Assembly (NCBI RefSeq): GCF_024972775.1
Contig: NZ_CP092282.1
Location: forward strand, 620,001-684,000
From: Dehalobacter sp. DCM
GTDB lineage: Bacteria; Bacillota; Desulfitobacteriia; Desulfitobacteriales; Syntrophobotulaceae
Length of the DNA: 64,000 bases
Reading direction: 5' to 3'
The translations under genes were made by a program, and so were the position numbers. Shown in pieces: positions 7,695 through 17,349 of this stretch (position 1 is its first letter; every line of letters begins with the position of its first letter). The notes under the pieces were generated by a model. It ran no database searches. It worked only from the letters and a program-made list of their open reading frames with translations, and had not been told where the DNA came from.

Positions 7695-9743
7695 TTATTG
7701 CAGACGGTACTTTCGTAGTTTGCGGTAAAGTGTCGTCTTACTGATTCCCAGGATACGTGCTGTTAAGGATACATTTTTATCAGACTTCAGGAAAACGGCT
7801 TCAATGGCTTGCTTTTCTGCCTCTTCCAAAGATAGCTTGTCATTGGAGTCATTGCTCGACGGCGATATGATTTCTTTAAAAAGTCGTGGTTTCTCGCTCA
7901 TAATATCTTCAGTGATTTCTAAAGGCAAATGTTCCGTTAATATCGTTTCACCGCGGGATATATTGACACTATAAATAATTGCATTTTCAAGTTGTCTCAC
8001 ATTACCCGGCCAGGTATAGGCATAAAGAATTTGCAGGACTTCCGGGCTGATATCCGGTATTTCCAATTTTAGTTTCCGGCAATATTGATTCAGAAAATAC
8101 CGACAGAGCAGTTCGATATCGTCTTTTCTATCACGAAGCGGCGGGATATTAATTCTTAATACCGATAACCTAAAATATAAGTCTTCCCGAAACATTTTTT
8201 CTTTGACCATCTGCCGCAGGTCCTGATTTGTAGCCGCGATAAGACGAAAATCCACTTTGCGTGAGCTTTGCCCCCCAATACGTGTTACCCTTTTATCCTC
8301 CAGGACGCGAAGCAGAACGGACTGGATCTCGTAGGGCATATCCCCCATTTCATCGAGAAACAAAGTCCCGCCATGAGCTAACTCTATCTTTCCCGGCCGT
8401 CCGCTGCGGTTAGCACCGGTGAAGCTGCCACTTTCGTATCCGAACAGTTCGCTTTCAATCAGGTTTCTTGGCAATGCACCACAATTCAGGGCAATAAACG
8501 GGCCGTGCGGACAGTACGTATTGTGAACAGCTTGCGCAAACAGTTCTTTGCCAGTGCCGCTTTCACCAATCAGTAAAATATTTTCTGGCGAGAAGGCCAA
8601 TTGTTTGGCAAGAGCAACCGTATTTTTAAATTGCTTACTGTCTCCGATGATGTCTGAAAAGGTGATACTTGCTTTGGTACCGGCTCTGTTCGCCGCTTTC
8701 ATATTCATTTTATGAGCATGGTGAAGTCTTAATACGGCACCCTCAACCTCTGCGGTGGTTTGGTTAATAACAGGCAGAAGATTAATAATATAAGGCGGCT
8801 CTTCTTTTTTTAGTGTATCTTCAAAATCAACGGGATTCCCGCTTGTGAGCAATGGGATAACCTCATTGGATTTGGTGAGAAAGCTGCAGATATTATATAT
8901 CCCGGATTTGAATGCGATGATATTCAGTATGCTCAGACCCTCTTTATTAATACTTGTAATCATCCCCGTGTGGTCCACAACAACGATACCTTCATCCAGT
9001 AAATCCAAAGTGATATTTAATTGGCTATGGGCAATACGTAAATTCTTATTAATTATTTCTTGTCTGTCTCGGCTTTTTTGCAGCATAAGCTTATTTTCCA
9101 GGGCGGTAGCCATGACGCTTAATAAGCTAAGTGTATGTGAACATATGGACTGAAAATGTGTATCCCATGGATTTGGCGGCAGGGTTTGGATCAATGATAG
9201 TATGGCAATAATGTCATTATTATCGTCAAGTATTGGTGCAGCTGAGACGATATAATCCTCATACTCCGTAGAATAATGCTCAGGCCCTTGCAATTGAATC
9301 GGTCGTTTTAAACGCCTGACAAGCATATGGGCGTTGGTGCCGATATCATTTTCATCAACGGATATACCCATTTTATTTTGCAGACCAAGGGGATAATCTC
9401 TATTTCCATCCCGTATTAAGGCTATTCCATCCTTATCATCCAAGCTTAACGTATATTCACTATTATCAGCCCAGTGGGTAAAGGTGGAAAAGAGGGGTTT
9501 AGTATGTTCGATTAGCATGCTGTTCCTGATTCTAGATTCAAATATACTGTCCGGGCTTAAAGGATGACCTTTAATGGGTTGGAAAGGATTTAAGCCTGCG
9601 TTGAAAGACATCATCCATGAGGCAGCAATTTCAGGTTCCAAGTAGGAACAAGCTGTATGGTCCTTGATTTTTCCTTCGACCAAATCTTTCTTGCATTGAA
9701 TGATTCCTTCCCATCGTTCCTTGGTCATGGGCTGTCTTCCCAT
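7695..9743 (-). CDS. Sigma-54-dependent transcriptional activator (AcoR type)
   Basis: A 682-residue enhancer-binding protein. The N-terminal third has the AcoR-like EPEIAASWMMSFNAGLNP start and a GAF-like region; a PAS-like segment follows (DEGIVVVDHTGMITSINKEG). The AAA+ domain has Walker A GESGTGKE near residue 391, the sigma-54 contact loop GSFTGA near 438 (a variant of GAFTGA) and Walker B GTLFLDEMGD. The C-terminus is a Fis-type HTH (LTARILGISKTTLYRKLRKY). The ATG at 9743 is chosen because a GGAGG lies 7 nt before it; the longer frame starts at a TTG overlapping that site. It should sense a small molecule through GAF/PAS and activate the promoter at 7466-7481. Confidence 0.92.
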   Translation of the reverse strand: MGRQPMTKERWEGIIQCKKDLVEGKIKDHTACSYLEPEIAASWMMSFNAGLNPFQPIKGHPLSPDSIFESRIRNSMLIEHTKPLFSTFTHWADNSEYTLSLDDKDGIALIRDGNRDYPLGLQNKMGISVDENDIGTNAHMLVRRLKRPIQLQGPEHYSTEYEDYIVSAAPILDDNNDIIAILSLIQTLPPNPWDTHFQSICSHTLSLLSVMATALENKLMLQKSRDRQEIINKNLRIAHSQLNITLDLLDEGIVVVDHTGMITSINKEGLSILNIIAFKSGIYNICSFLTKSNEVIPLLTSGNPVDFEDTLKKEEPPYIINLLPVINQTTAEVEGAVLRLHHAHKMNMKAANRAGTKASITFSDIIGDSKQFKNTVALAKQLAFSPENILLIGESGTGKELFAQAVHNTYCPHGPFIALNCGALPRNLIESELFGYESGSFTGANRSGRPGKIELAHGGTLFLDEMGDMPYEIQSVLLRVLEDKRVTRIGGQSSRKVDFRLIAATNQDLRQMVKEKMFREDLYFRLSVLRINIPPLRDRKDDIELLCRYFLNQYCRKLKLEIPDISPEVLQILYAYTWPGNVRQLENAIIYSVNISRGETILTEHLPLEITEDIMSEKPRLFKEIISPSSNDSNDKLSLEEAEKQAIEAVFLKSDKNVSLTARILGISKTTLYRKLRKYRLQ

Positions 9744-9783
9744 CTTCATTCCTCCGTTCAACTCTTTGGGGAAATATTTAAGA

Positions 9784-9813
9784 TCGTGATAAAAATCACG
9801 AATTGCTTGTCAA
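9784..9813 (-). promoter_or_regulatory. Crp/Fnr-like palindromic operator overlapping a putative promoter
   Basis: The palindrome TCGTGAT-AAAA-ATCACGA (9784-9801) has the GTGA-N6-TCAC spacing of Crp/Fnr-family sites. On the minus strand a TTGACA (9808-9813) lies just upstream and the palindrome covers the expected -10 area (TATCAC), 41-58 bp before the activator ATG at 9743. Binding there would more likely repress than activate. The protein involved is not in the window. Confidence 0.55.
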
Positions 9814-9829
9814 TGCGAAGGAGCCTGCA

Positions 9830-9894
9830 ATAAACCGCAGGATTGCTAACACTATCCGCCAGGATATGTAAGACTTAGGGTTTACATGGTACTA
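9830..9894. repeat. Truncated copy (right end) of the ~160-bp TIR element
   Basis: The end TTAGGGTTTACATGGTACTA (9875-9894) matches the right terminal repeat of the elements at 23648-23810 and 42538-42701. The preceding GGATATGTAAGAC matches the sequence next to the right end in those copies. No left end is visible. The rest of the gap 9744-10106 shows no gene beyond the operator described at 9784. Confidence 0.55.
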
Positions 9895-10106
9895 GTATAG
9901 CATAGGAATTTTGAATATTCGAGAAATATAAAATACAGATTTTGGCGAAACACACTATGGAAAATATTTTTTTTCTAAGATAATTTTAAGTGGAAAAACG
10001 TATAGTAATACTGGAAGTAATTCGCTTATTTCTTCGCTGTTTTAACTGACGTCTTGTCAGCATGAAGGCGATATGAAAAAACTAGAGTGTGATAAGGAGA
10101 TTGTTA

Positions 10107-10754
10107 ATGGAATTGATTTCAACCTTTTTTAATATGCTGCTGCATATCGATAAATATTTAGACTTGTTAGTTCATAATTATGGCGGTTGGACATATTTGA
10201 TCATATTCTTAATCGTATTTTGCGAAACTGGACTTGTCATTACGCCGTTTTTGCCTGGAGACTCCCTGCTTTTTGTTATAGGTGCCCTTGGGGCTTCCGG
10301 AATTATGGATATTAAGTTAGCAATGCTTCTTTTACTCATTGCGGCATTTTCTGGGAACATGACCAACTACTTTATCGGGCGGTTCATCGGGACCAAGGCA
10401 TTTGATTTTAAAGACGGCAGATTGTTTAAAAAACGGTATTTAATTCAAGCACATGATTTCTACGAAAAATACGGTGGAAAAACGATTTTTCTTTCGCGTT
10501 TTCTGCCCATTATTCGTACCTTTGCTCCTTTTGTAGGAGGAATCAGCCGGATGACTTTATGGCGTTTTATGTTGTATAACTTCCTTGGGGCTTTATGTTG
10601 GATATTAGTTTTTATGTTAGCCGGTTATTTTTTTGGGAATATACCCGTTGTCGAAAAGAACTTTTCCCTGATTGTACTGGGAATTATCGTTGTTACAATA
10701 TTACCCAGTGTATTTATTGCCCTGCGTCAAAAATTCTCCCGTGTCCGTTTTTAA
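10107..10754 (+). CDS. DedA family membrane protein
   Basis: A 215-residue polytopic inner-membrane protein of the DedA/SNARE-associated family. Visible family motifs are FLPGDSLLFVIGALGA near residue 45, GNMTNYFIGRFIG near 85 and FLSRFLPIIRTFAPFVGGISRM near 130. Strong hydrophobic helices follow to the C-terminus. DedA proteins are linked to lipid-carrier flipping and membrane homeostasis. The ATG at 10107 is chosen because the AAGGAGA site lies just before it, inside the longer GTG frame starting at 10089. It is a single gene converging on the Mn-catalase gene; no operon partners are seen. Confidence 0.9.
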   Translation: MELISTFFNMLLHIDKYLDLLVHNYGGWTYLIIFLIVFCETGLVITPFLPGDSLLFVIGALGASGIMDIKLAMLLLLIAAFSGNMTNYFIGRFIGTKAFDFKDGRLFKKRYLIQAHDFYEKYGGKTIFLSRFLPIIRTFAPFVGGISRMTLWRFMLYNFLGALCWILVFMLAGYFFGNIPVVEKNFSLIVLGIIVVTILPSVFIALRQKFSRVRF

Positions 10755-10859
10755 GTCCTGAACAATCATTTAATGACCGGAATTATTACCGGAACTGATT
10801 ATCAGCAGTTTAGCAATAGAACTGACCAGGAGAATAATATGGACACAGAGTAAAAAGGT

Positions 10860-10899
10860 AAACCCGAGGGTCAGCAGGTAATGCTGCATCCTCGGGTTT
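10860..10899. terminator. Bidirectional intrinsic terminator
   Basis: The outer stem AAACCCGAGG (10860-10869) pairs with CCTCGGGTTT (10890-10899), with an inner CAGC/GCTG stem. A T-run follows on the plus strand. It lies between the convergent DedA and Mn-catalase genes. Confidence 0.8.
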
Positions 10900-10912
10900 T
10901 TATGTTGGTCGA

Positions 10913-11593
10913 TTAATGTCCCTGATCCGGATTACTAAACCGGGGGGCTTGAGGTGCAATTAGTTCGTTAAAATATTTGCCGGGTGTTGACAGATCGAAA
11001 TATACTTTAGAATCCTGTGTAACTCCCCAATCCTGAAGCGAGCCGGTGTTCTGAAGGGTGTTAAATGCTTCTCGGAATAGGGTATTATGGGCTTCTTCCC
11101 GGTTCAGCAGAAAATCGATTGTTTCGCGGACACCTTTATCGTTGATCTGCCGGTAAAGGTATTCGTAGACCACCTTTGCCCGTGATTCAGCAGATATGTC
11201 CGACAACAAGTCTGCAGCAAGGTCACCCGTACATTCGATATAGGCACCTGTCCAAGGGTAGCCGGAGGCATTAGTCAGCATCGGTGCGAGACCGCCGCTG
11301 ACATGGGTTTCCACCGTACCGACGTTTGTATGCATACCTTCCAGCGTATGCCCGTTCAGTAAATTGATGGTTTGAGCTACCATTTCCATATGACTTAATT
11401 CTTCTGAAGCAATATCCAAGAATAGGTCTTTTATTTTAGGATCTTTGATACGGTAACTTTGGGATAGGTACTGCATGGCGGCTTTCAGTTCACCGTGCGG
11501 TCCGCCTAATTGGTCTTGTAATAAAGAAGCATAATTCGGATTCGGACCATCGACTTTGACATCTTTTAAAAGCTGTTTATCATGTTTAAACAC
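10913..11593 (-). CDS. Manganese catalase (CotJC-like)
   Basis: A 226-residue non-heme di-manganese catalase. Ligand-type residues sit in the four-helix bundle: E35 (GPHGELKAAMQY), E65/H68 (EELSHMEM), E144 (VVYEYLY) and the EEAHN motif around 166-169. It would disproportionate hydrogen peroxide; close relatives are spore-coat components (CotJC). The GTG at 11593 is chosen because a TGGAGGG lies 9 nt upstream and the resulting MFKHDKQLL start is typical; the in-frame ATG at 11614 overlaps the ribosome site. The CotF-like gene lies divergently upstream, which supports a spore role. Confidence 0.9.
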   Translation of the reverse strand: MFKHDKQLLKDVKVDGPNPNYASLLQDQLGGPHGELKAAMQYLSQSYRIKDPKIKDLFLDIASEELSHMEMVAQTINLLNGHTLEGMHTNVGTVETHVSGGLAPMLTNASGYPWTGAYIECTGDLAADLLSDISAESRAKVVYEYLYRQINDKGVRETIDFLLNREEAHNTLFREAFNTLQNTGSLQDWGVTQDSKVYFDLSTPGKYFNELIAPQAPRFSNPDQGH

Positions 11594-11788
11594 GGAATAT
11601 ACCCTCCATTTCATTTCGCAAAACTTATATTATTGAAATTAGTCTTTCTTGATCTCAATCGAATATACGAGGAAAACATAGTTAAGGGTACAAATTCCTT
11701 GCATAATTAAGCTTATTTTTCAGCAAAATATAGATGCAGTTCACAGGCATTTTAGTGCCAAACTCATGATTAAAATGGAGGGATTATT

Positions 11789-12250
11789 ATGCAGCTCAGC
11801 CAAAAAGAACGTACTTTGCTAGAAGACTCCAAAAGCCATGAAGAGTTATGTATCAAAAAATACAATAATTATGCCAGCCAAGCTCAAGACCCACAGCTTA
11901 AACAATTATTTCAAGATTTGGCCCAAAAAGAACAGGAACATCTATCGAGCCTCGACCAGATCTTAAACGGTACTGTCCCCACTATCGGACAGGGCCAGCA
12001 ACAAGGCCAGCAGCAGTATCAGTTTTCCGGAATGGGGCAGACTGGTATGGTCAACCAGCAGGATGCGGATCTATGCCATGACATGCTATCCACAGAGAAG
12101 CATATTTCCTCGGCCTACAATACTGCCATTTTTGAATTCAGAGATGGAAATATCCGTAAAGTTTTAAATCACATTCAAACAGAAGAACAACAGCATGGCG
12201 AAGCGATATTTAATTATATGCAGAGCAGAGGTATGTATCAGGTACATTAA
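11789..12250 (+). CDS. CotF-like spore coat protein
   Basis: A 153-residue protein of the coat-F/ferritin-like type. Two helical halves each carry an acidic-His motif (KEQEHLSSLDQIL near 50; TEEQQHGEAIFNYM near 132), separated by a Gln/Gly-rich linker (GQGQQQGQQQYQF, about residues 70-82). This matches the CotF domain of Bacillus and Clostridia coat proteins. A TGGAGGG precedes the ATG. It is divergent from the Mn-catalase gene, and both probably function in the spore coat. No function beyond structural coat assembly can be claimed. Confidence 0.8.
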   Translation: MQLSQKERTLLEDSKSHEELCIKKYNNYASQAQDPQLKQLFQDLAQKEQEHLSSLDQILNGTVPTIGQGQQQGQQQYQFSGMGQTGMVNQQDADLCHDMLSTEKHISSAYNTAIFEFRDGNIRKVLNHIQTEEQQHGEAIFNYMQSRGMYQVH

Positions 12251-12397
12251 GATTGTAAAGCAGAGCGAGGACTTCTCCGCTGTTCTGCAGAAAAAACAAG
12301 CGGTGCCACCATACTATTAATATTAGTAAGGCGGCATCGCTTATCCTCTATCGATGACTGGAAAGTTTCGTTGTTGGTGTTTTGTATCCCAAGAATA

Positions 12398-12437
12398 ATA
12401 CGTAATACAATCAGCATTTATAATTATACGTAATACA
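12398..12437. repeat. Direct 12-bp repeat upstream of nif
   Basis: ATACGTAATACA occurs at 12398-12409 and again at 12426-12437, 28 bp apart (nearly three helical turns). It lies 150-200 bp upstream of the probable nif promoter. It could bind an activator twice on the same DNA face; no matching regulator consensus was recognised. Confidence 0.4.
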
Positions 12438-12516
12438 TTTTGGACCTTTGTTGACTTTACCTAAGAGATCCTCTATAGTATTGACAAGAGTAATTACGGA
12501 ATTTCAAGCAACGATG

Positions 12517-12552
12517 CTTTCCCTTTATTTTACAGAGAGGGAAAGTTTTTTT
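12517..12552 (+). terminator. Intrinsic terminator upstream of nif
   Basis: The stem CTTTCCCT (12517-12524) pairs with AGGGAAAG (12538-12545) and is followed by seven T. It would end transcripts from the CotF-like gene and insulate nif. The stretch 12251-12516 otherwise shows a large imperfect inverted repeat at about 12298-12342 (AAGCG...CGCTT ends) and the direct repeats at 12398. Confidence 0.7.
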
Positions 12553-12566
12553 AGTATATCAGAAAG

Positions 12567-12655
12567 TAAATTAATTAAATTGGCTTCGCTATAATTACAG
12601 TTAAGCAAAGGCGCTTTTCACAGGTATGACCTGAATGAAAAGGGCCTTTTGTTTT
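12567..12655 (+). promoter_or_regulatory. nif promoter and leader hairpin/possible attenuator
   Basis: A TATAAT at 12590-12595 has only a weak -35 (TAAATT, 12567-12572), typical of an activated promoter. Transcription from it would start near 12602, directly before a long hairpin: AAAGGCGCTTTTCACAGG (12607-12624) pairs with CCTGAATGAAAAGGGCCTTT (12630-12649), followed by TGTTTT. That has the form of an intrinsic terminator in the leader, 31 bp before the nifI1 ATG. Either it is an attenuator or a 5' stabilising stem. Confidence 0.5.
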
Positions 12656-12685
12656 ATAAGAAACAATCAGAAGGAGGTATTTCAA

Positions 12686-13003
12686 ATGAAAATGGTCAGA
12701 GCAATTGTCAGACCGGAAAAAAGCGAAAGCATTGCGGAGAAGCTAGCGGAATTTGGTATTGTATCCATGACGAAGATGCATGTATTCGGACGCGGAAAAA
12801 CCAGGGGCCTGCAGGTCGGCGATATTACTTATGATGAATTCCCAAAAGTAATGCTGATGATCGTTGTTCCGGATGACGAACTGGAAAGAACAATTGACGT
12901 TATTCTGCAAAATGGAAAGACAGGTAACATCGGTGACGGAAAAATATTCGTATCTGCGGTTGAAGCAGCATACACAGTACGTACTGGTGAAGCGTCACTG
13001 TAA
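12686..13003 (+). CDS. nifI1: Nitrogenase PII-type regulator NifI1
   Basis: A 105-residue PII-family protein (MKMVRAIVRPEK start, VFGRGKTRGLQ T-loop region, NGKTGNIGDGKIFV C-terminal signature). In archaea and Firmicutes NifI1 and NifI2 form a complex that inhibits dinitrogenase after ammonium addition and is relieved by 2-oxoglutarate. The ATG at 12686 follows AAGGAGG by 8 nt; the longer frame from 12635 runs through the leader hairpin and is rejected. It is the first gene of the nif operon, 13 bp before nifI2. Confidence 0.95.
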   Translation: MKMVRAIVRPEKSESIAEKLAEFGIVSMTKMHVFGRGKTRGLQVGDITYDEFPKVMLMIVVPDDELERTIDVILQNGKTGNIGDGKIFVSAVEAAYTVRTGEASL

Positions 13004-13016
13004 GGAGTGGGAACAA

Positions 13017-13403
13017 ATGAAAGAAATTATTGCCATCGTAAGAAGACATCAGGTGCCTTCTTCAAAAAAAGCGCTGGAGGAAGCTGGATTCAATGCACTC
13101 ACGATTCAAAGTGTTGAAGGGCGCGGTAAACAAAGAGGCGTCGGCGGGTGGGCTGCCGAGATCGATCCGATGCTGAATCCGTTGCTCAAATACGAAACAC
13201 CGGTGCCTGAAGCCATTATGAAGTGGATCCCGAAACGGATGCTGCATCTGGTTGTTCAGGATGATGAGGTTGAAAGTGCAATTAAGGTATTAATCGAAGC
13301 TAATCAGACGGGGCATATTGGAGACGGCAAAATCTTTGTATGCCCGTTAGAAGAAGTACTGAGAGTGAGAACGGGTGAAAACGGTCCGAGAGCAGTATCC
13401 TAA
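13017..13403 (+). CDS. nifI2: Nitrogenase PII-type regulator NifI2
   Basis: A 128-residue PII-family partner of NifI1. It has the longer T-loop typical of NifI2 (EGRGKQRGVGGWAAEIDPMLNP, about residues 33-54) and the C-terminal NQTGHIGDGKIFVCPLEEVLRVRTGE signature. Together with NifI1 it should switch nitrogenase off post-translationally by binding NifDK. The ATG at 13017 is preceded by AAGGAGTGG, which overlaps the nifI1 stop region. The internal order nifI1-nifI2-nifH differs from methanogens, where the pair lies between nifH and nifD, and fits Firmicute operons. Confidence 0.94.
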   Translation: MKEIIAIVRRHQVPSSKKALEEAGFNALTIQSVEGRGKQRGVGGWAAEIDPMLNPLLKYETPVPEAIMKWIPKRMLHLVVQDDEVESAIKVLIEANQTGHIGDGKIFVCPLEEVLRVRTGENGPRAVS

Positions 13404-13475
13404 AACACGGATGAATCTTCCGTTTCGTAAAATTGTAAGCAGGATAATTGCCAGATTATTTGAGAGGAGAAATGA

Positions 13476-14333
<858 letters not shown>

Positions 14334-14379
14334 CGTATCTTTTATTAGAAGACATTAAAATGTAACGGAGGTGATCGCG

Positions 14380-15813
14380 GTGATTGAAAGACCAAATGAG
14401 GCAATGATTGAAGATATTTTATCTGCCTATCCGGAAAAGCCCCAAAAACTTAGAGCAAAGCACATAGCTATCAAAGACGAGGGCTGCTCTTGTGCTATTA
14501 AGTCAAATATCAAATGTATTCCCGGATTGATGACTGCCCGCGGTTGTGCATATGCTGGGGCAAAAGGGGTTGTATGGGGCCCGATTCGAGATATGATCCA
14601 TATATCTCATGGGCCAATCGGCTGTGGTTATTATTCTTGGGGAATGCGCCGCAACCTGACTTCAGGTACCGTCGGCGTGGATACCTTTTCACCCATGATG
14701 TTTTCTTCGGATTTTTCAGAAAGCAACATCGTTTATGGCGGTGACAAGAAACTGGCCCAGGTTATGAAGGAAGTTAAAGAGTTATTTCCGACAGCTCAGG
14801 GTATTTCGATCTGTTCCGAGTGTCCGGTTGGATTGATCGGTGACGATATTGAAAGCGTAGCTAAAAAAGCCACAAAAGAACTGGATATGCCGATCGTGCC
14901 GGTTCGCTGCGAAGGATTCCGCGGCATCAGCCAATCACTTGGCCACCATATTGCCAATGACGCGGTTCGTGACTATCTGCTCGGTAAAAAGGAACGCCCC
15001 GAAGAAGTGGGACCTTACGACATTTCCCTGATCGGTGACTATAATATCGGTGGAGATGCGTGGGCTTCCAAAAAAATTCTTGAAGAAATGGGTTTGAACG
15101 TCAAAAATGTATGGACCGGTGATGGTACGACGGAAGGCATGATGGCGGCTCATCAAGTCAAGCTGAACCTTATCCACTGCTACCGCAGTATGAACTATAT
15201 CTGCCGGCATATGGAAGAGACGTATGGTATACCCTGGATGGAATTTAATTTCTTTGGGCCAACCAAGATCGCAGAATCCATCCGCAAAATTGCGGCCATG
15301 TTTGATGAAACCATCCAGAAGAAAGGGGAAGAAGTTATTGCCAAGTATCAGCCTATAATGCAGAAGGTCATTGACACCTATCGTCCCCGACTGGAAGGGA
15401 AAAAAGTCATGCTGTATGTAGGAGGCCTTCGTCCCCGTCATACCATTGGTGCTTATGAAGATTTGGGTATGGAAGTCGTTGGAACGGGTTATGAATTTGC
15501 ACACAAAGACGATTATGAACGCACATTCCCAGAAATGACCAATGAAACGGTTATTTACGATGATATTACCGAATACGAACTCGACGAATTTGTAAAAAGA
15601 ATCAGACCGGATTTAGTCGGTTCAGGGATTAAAGAGAAATACGTTTTTGAAAAAATGGGTGTTCCTTTCCGTCAAATGCATTCTTGGGATTATTCCGGGC
15701 CCTACCATGGTTATGATGGTTTCCCTATTTTTGCCAGGGATATGGATATGGCGATTAACAACCCGGCACGGTTCTTAATAAAAGCACCGTGGAACAAAGA
15801 TAAGGAGGTGTAA
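14380..15813 (+). CDS. nifD: Nitrogenase molybdenum-iron protein alpha chain NifD
   Basis: The alpha subunit holds FeMo-co and half of the P-cluster. P-cluster ligands are C56 (ARGCAYAG), C82 ([10 protein letters not shown]) and C148 ([11 protein letters not shown]). FeMo-co ligands are C267 (LIHCYRS) and H434 ([13 protein letters not shown]). The GTG at 14380 is chosen because GGAGG at 14367-14371 is 8 nt upstream; a GTG at 14371 overlaps it. At 477 residues it has the usual length. No anfG/vnfG delta-subunit gene follows, so this is a Mo-type enzyme. The nifK gene starts 2 bp after the stop. Confidence 0.97.
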   Translation: MIERPNEAMIEDILSAYPEKPQKLRAKHIAIKDEGCSCAIKSNIKCIPGLMTARGCAYAGAKGVVWGPIRDMIHISHGPIGCGYYSWGMRRNLTSGTVGVDTFSPMMFSSDFSESNIVYGGDKKLAQVMKEVKELFPTAQGISICSECPVGLIGDDIESVAKKATKELDMPIVPVRCEGFRGISQSLGHHIANDAVRDYLLGKKERPEEVGPYDISLIGDYNIGGDAWASKKILEEMGLNVKNVWTGDGTTEGMMAAHQVKLNLIHCYRSMNYICRHMEETYGIPWMEFNFFGPTKIAESIRKIAAMFDETIQKKGEEVIAKYQPIMQKVIDTYRPRLEGKKVMLYVGGLRPRHTIGAYEDLGMEVVGTGYEFAHKDDYERTFPEMTNETVIYDDITEYELDEFVKRIRPDLVGSGIKEKYVFEKMGVPFRQMHSWDYSGPYHGYDGFPIFARDMDMAINNPARFLIKAPWNKDKEV

Positions 15814-15815
15814 AA

Positions 15816-17300
15816 GTGGGCAAAGCTGAAAATACTTTAATCAATAAAAATGCAGGAACAAGTCCTGAAATTTGTCGTTCAGCTGAAGATACTCAGGCTG
15901 TTTTGGATTGGATGGCGACAGAAGAATATAAAGAAAAGAATTTTGCCAGAGAAGCTTTGGTCATTAACGCCCCCCGAACTTGCCAGCCTTATGGCGCAAT
16001 GCTCTGTGCTTTGGGAATTGAAGGATGTCTGCCTTTTCTGCATGGATCTCAAGGTTGCGCTGCCTATTTCCGTTCAGCACTGACCAGACATACAAGAGAA
16101 CCGGTACCGATGGTATCCGATTCCATGACGGAGGATGCTGCCGTTTTCGGTGGTCAGGCCAATCTGATCGAAGGTTTAAGAAATGCCTATACAACGTATA
16201 AGCCTTCAATTATTGGCATGTTTTCCAGTTGTATGGCGGAAGTCATCGGCGATGACATGAAATCCTTCATTATCAACGCCAGAACACAGGGAGCGATTCC
16301 AGAGGACTTCCCGATTGCCTATGCGAATACGCCGAGTTTTGTCGGTTCCCATATCACAGGATATGACAATATGCTGAAAGGACTGCTTAATTCTCTGGCA
16401 GATACCCGTAATGGCAAATGGACCAATGGCCGATTATATGTTGTACCAGGATTTGATCTTTATGCCGGTAACTTAAGAGAATATAAGCGGATGATCAAGG
16501 CTATGGGTATCTATATGACCATGCTGCCTGATCCGACCGAAGTGCTGGATTCCCCGAACACCGGAGAATATAAAATGTATCAACCGGGAACGACCATGGG
16601 GGAATTGGCAGATGCTCTCAATGCTTCGGGCTTCCTCTTCCTGCAAAAGTATTCTACTGCTGGGACAAGAAAATTTGTTAATAATGTTCAAAAAATAACA
16701 TCTGAAACGATTACGATGCCTATTGGGGTTCAGAATACAGACGCTTTCCTGATGACTCTTCAGCAGATGACAGGAAAACCCATCCCCGCTGAACTGGAAG
16801 CAGAAAGAGGCCGGGCAGTAGATGCAGCAATCGATGCACATCAGTACATCCACGGCAAACGCTTTGCCCTCTATGGTGATCCGGATCTTCTGCTCGGACT
16901 TGTTGGATTTCTGCTGGAAATGGGTGGTATGCCTGTCCATATTCTCTGTGGTAATGGATCTGAGGCGTTTACAAAGGAAATGGAAGCCCTGCTGGCTACC
17001 AGTCCATATGGAGCAGAAGGTAAAGTTTACAGCGGCAAAGACCTATGGCATATGCGGTCCTTGTTGCTGACCGATCCGGTGGATATGCTGATTGGGGATA
17101 CCCATGGCAAACAAATAGCTAAAGATGCGAAAGTTCCGTTAGCCCGTATTGGTTACTTTATGACTGACCGTGTTCATCTTCATCGTCAGCCGATCATCGG
17201 CTATCAGGGAGCAATCAATCTGATCACGACGCTGGCAAATACATTTCTCGATGAGGGTGACCGTACTTGTCCACAAGAACGTTTTGAAATGCTGAAATAA
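15816..17300 (+). CDS. nifK: Nitrogenase molybdenum-iron protein beta chain NifK
   Basis: A 494-residue beta subunit. P-cluster cysteines are C56 (RTCQPYG), C81 (GSQGCAAYFR) and C139 (SSCMAEVIGDD). The start is a GTG directly after an AAGGAGGTG that overlaps the nifD stop, so the two are translationally coupled. The C-terminal part (GYQGAINLITTLANTFLDE) is intact. It forms the alpha2-beta2 tetramer with NifD and receives electrons from NifH at the P-cluster. Confidence 0.97.
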   Translation: MGKAENTLINKNAGTSPEICRSAEDTQAVLDWMATEEYKEKNFAREALVINAPRTCQPYGAMLCALGIEGCLPFLHGSQGCAAYFRSALTRHTREPVPMVSDSMTEDAAVFGGQANLIEGLRNAYTTYKPSIIGMFSSCMAEVIGDDMKSFIINARTQGAIPEDFPIAYANTPSFVGSHITGYDNMLKGLLNSLADTRNGKWTNGRLYVVPGFDLYAGNLREYKRMIKAMGIYMTMLPDPTEVLDSPNTGEYKMYQPGTTMGELADALNASGFLFLQKYSTAGTRKFVNNVQKITSETITMPIGVQNTDAFLMTLQQMTGKPIPAELEAERGRAVDAAIDAHQYIHGKRFALYGDPDLLLGLVGFLLEMGGMPVHILCGNGSEAFTKEMEALLATSPYGAEGKVYSGKDLWHMRSLLLTDPVDMLIGDTHGKQIAKDAKVPLARIGYFMTDRVHLHRQPIIGYQGAINLITTLANTFLDEGDRTCPQERFEMLK

Positions 17301-17349
17301 ACGACAAAACAATTCTCTGAAAAATCTGTGATAGGAAGGAGAGTAAGAC

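Noticed and set aside
14935-15504. 189-residue antisense frame inside nifD
   Set aside because: nifD is fully supported by its cluster ligands; the antisense frame has no start signal or family features.
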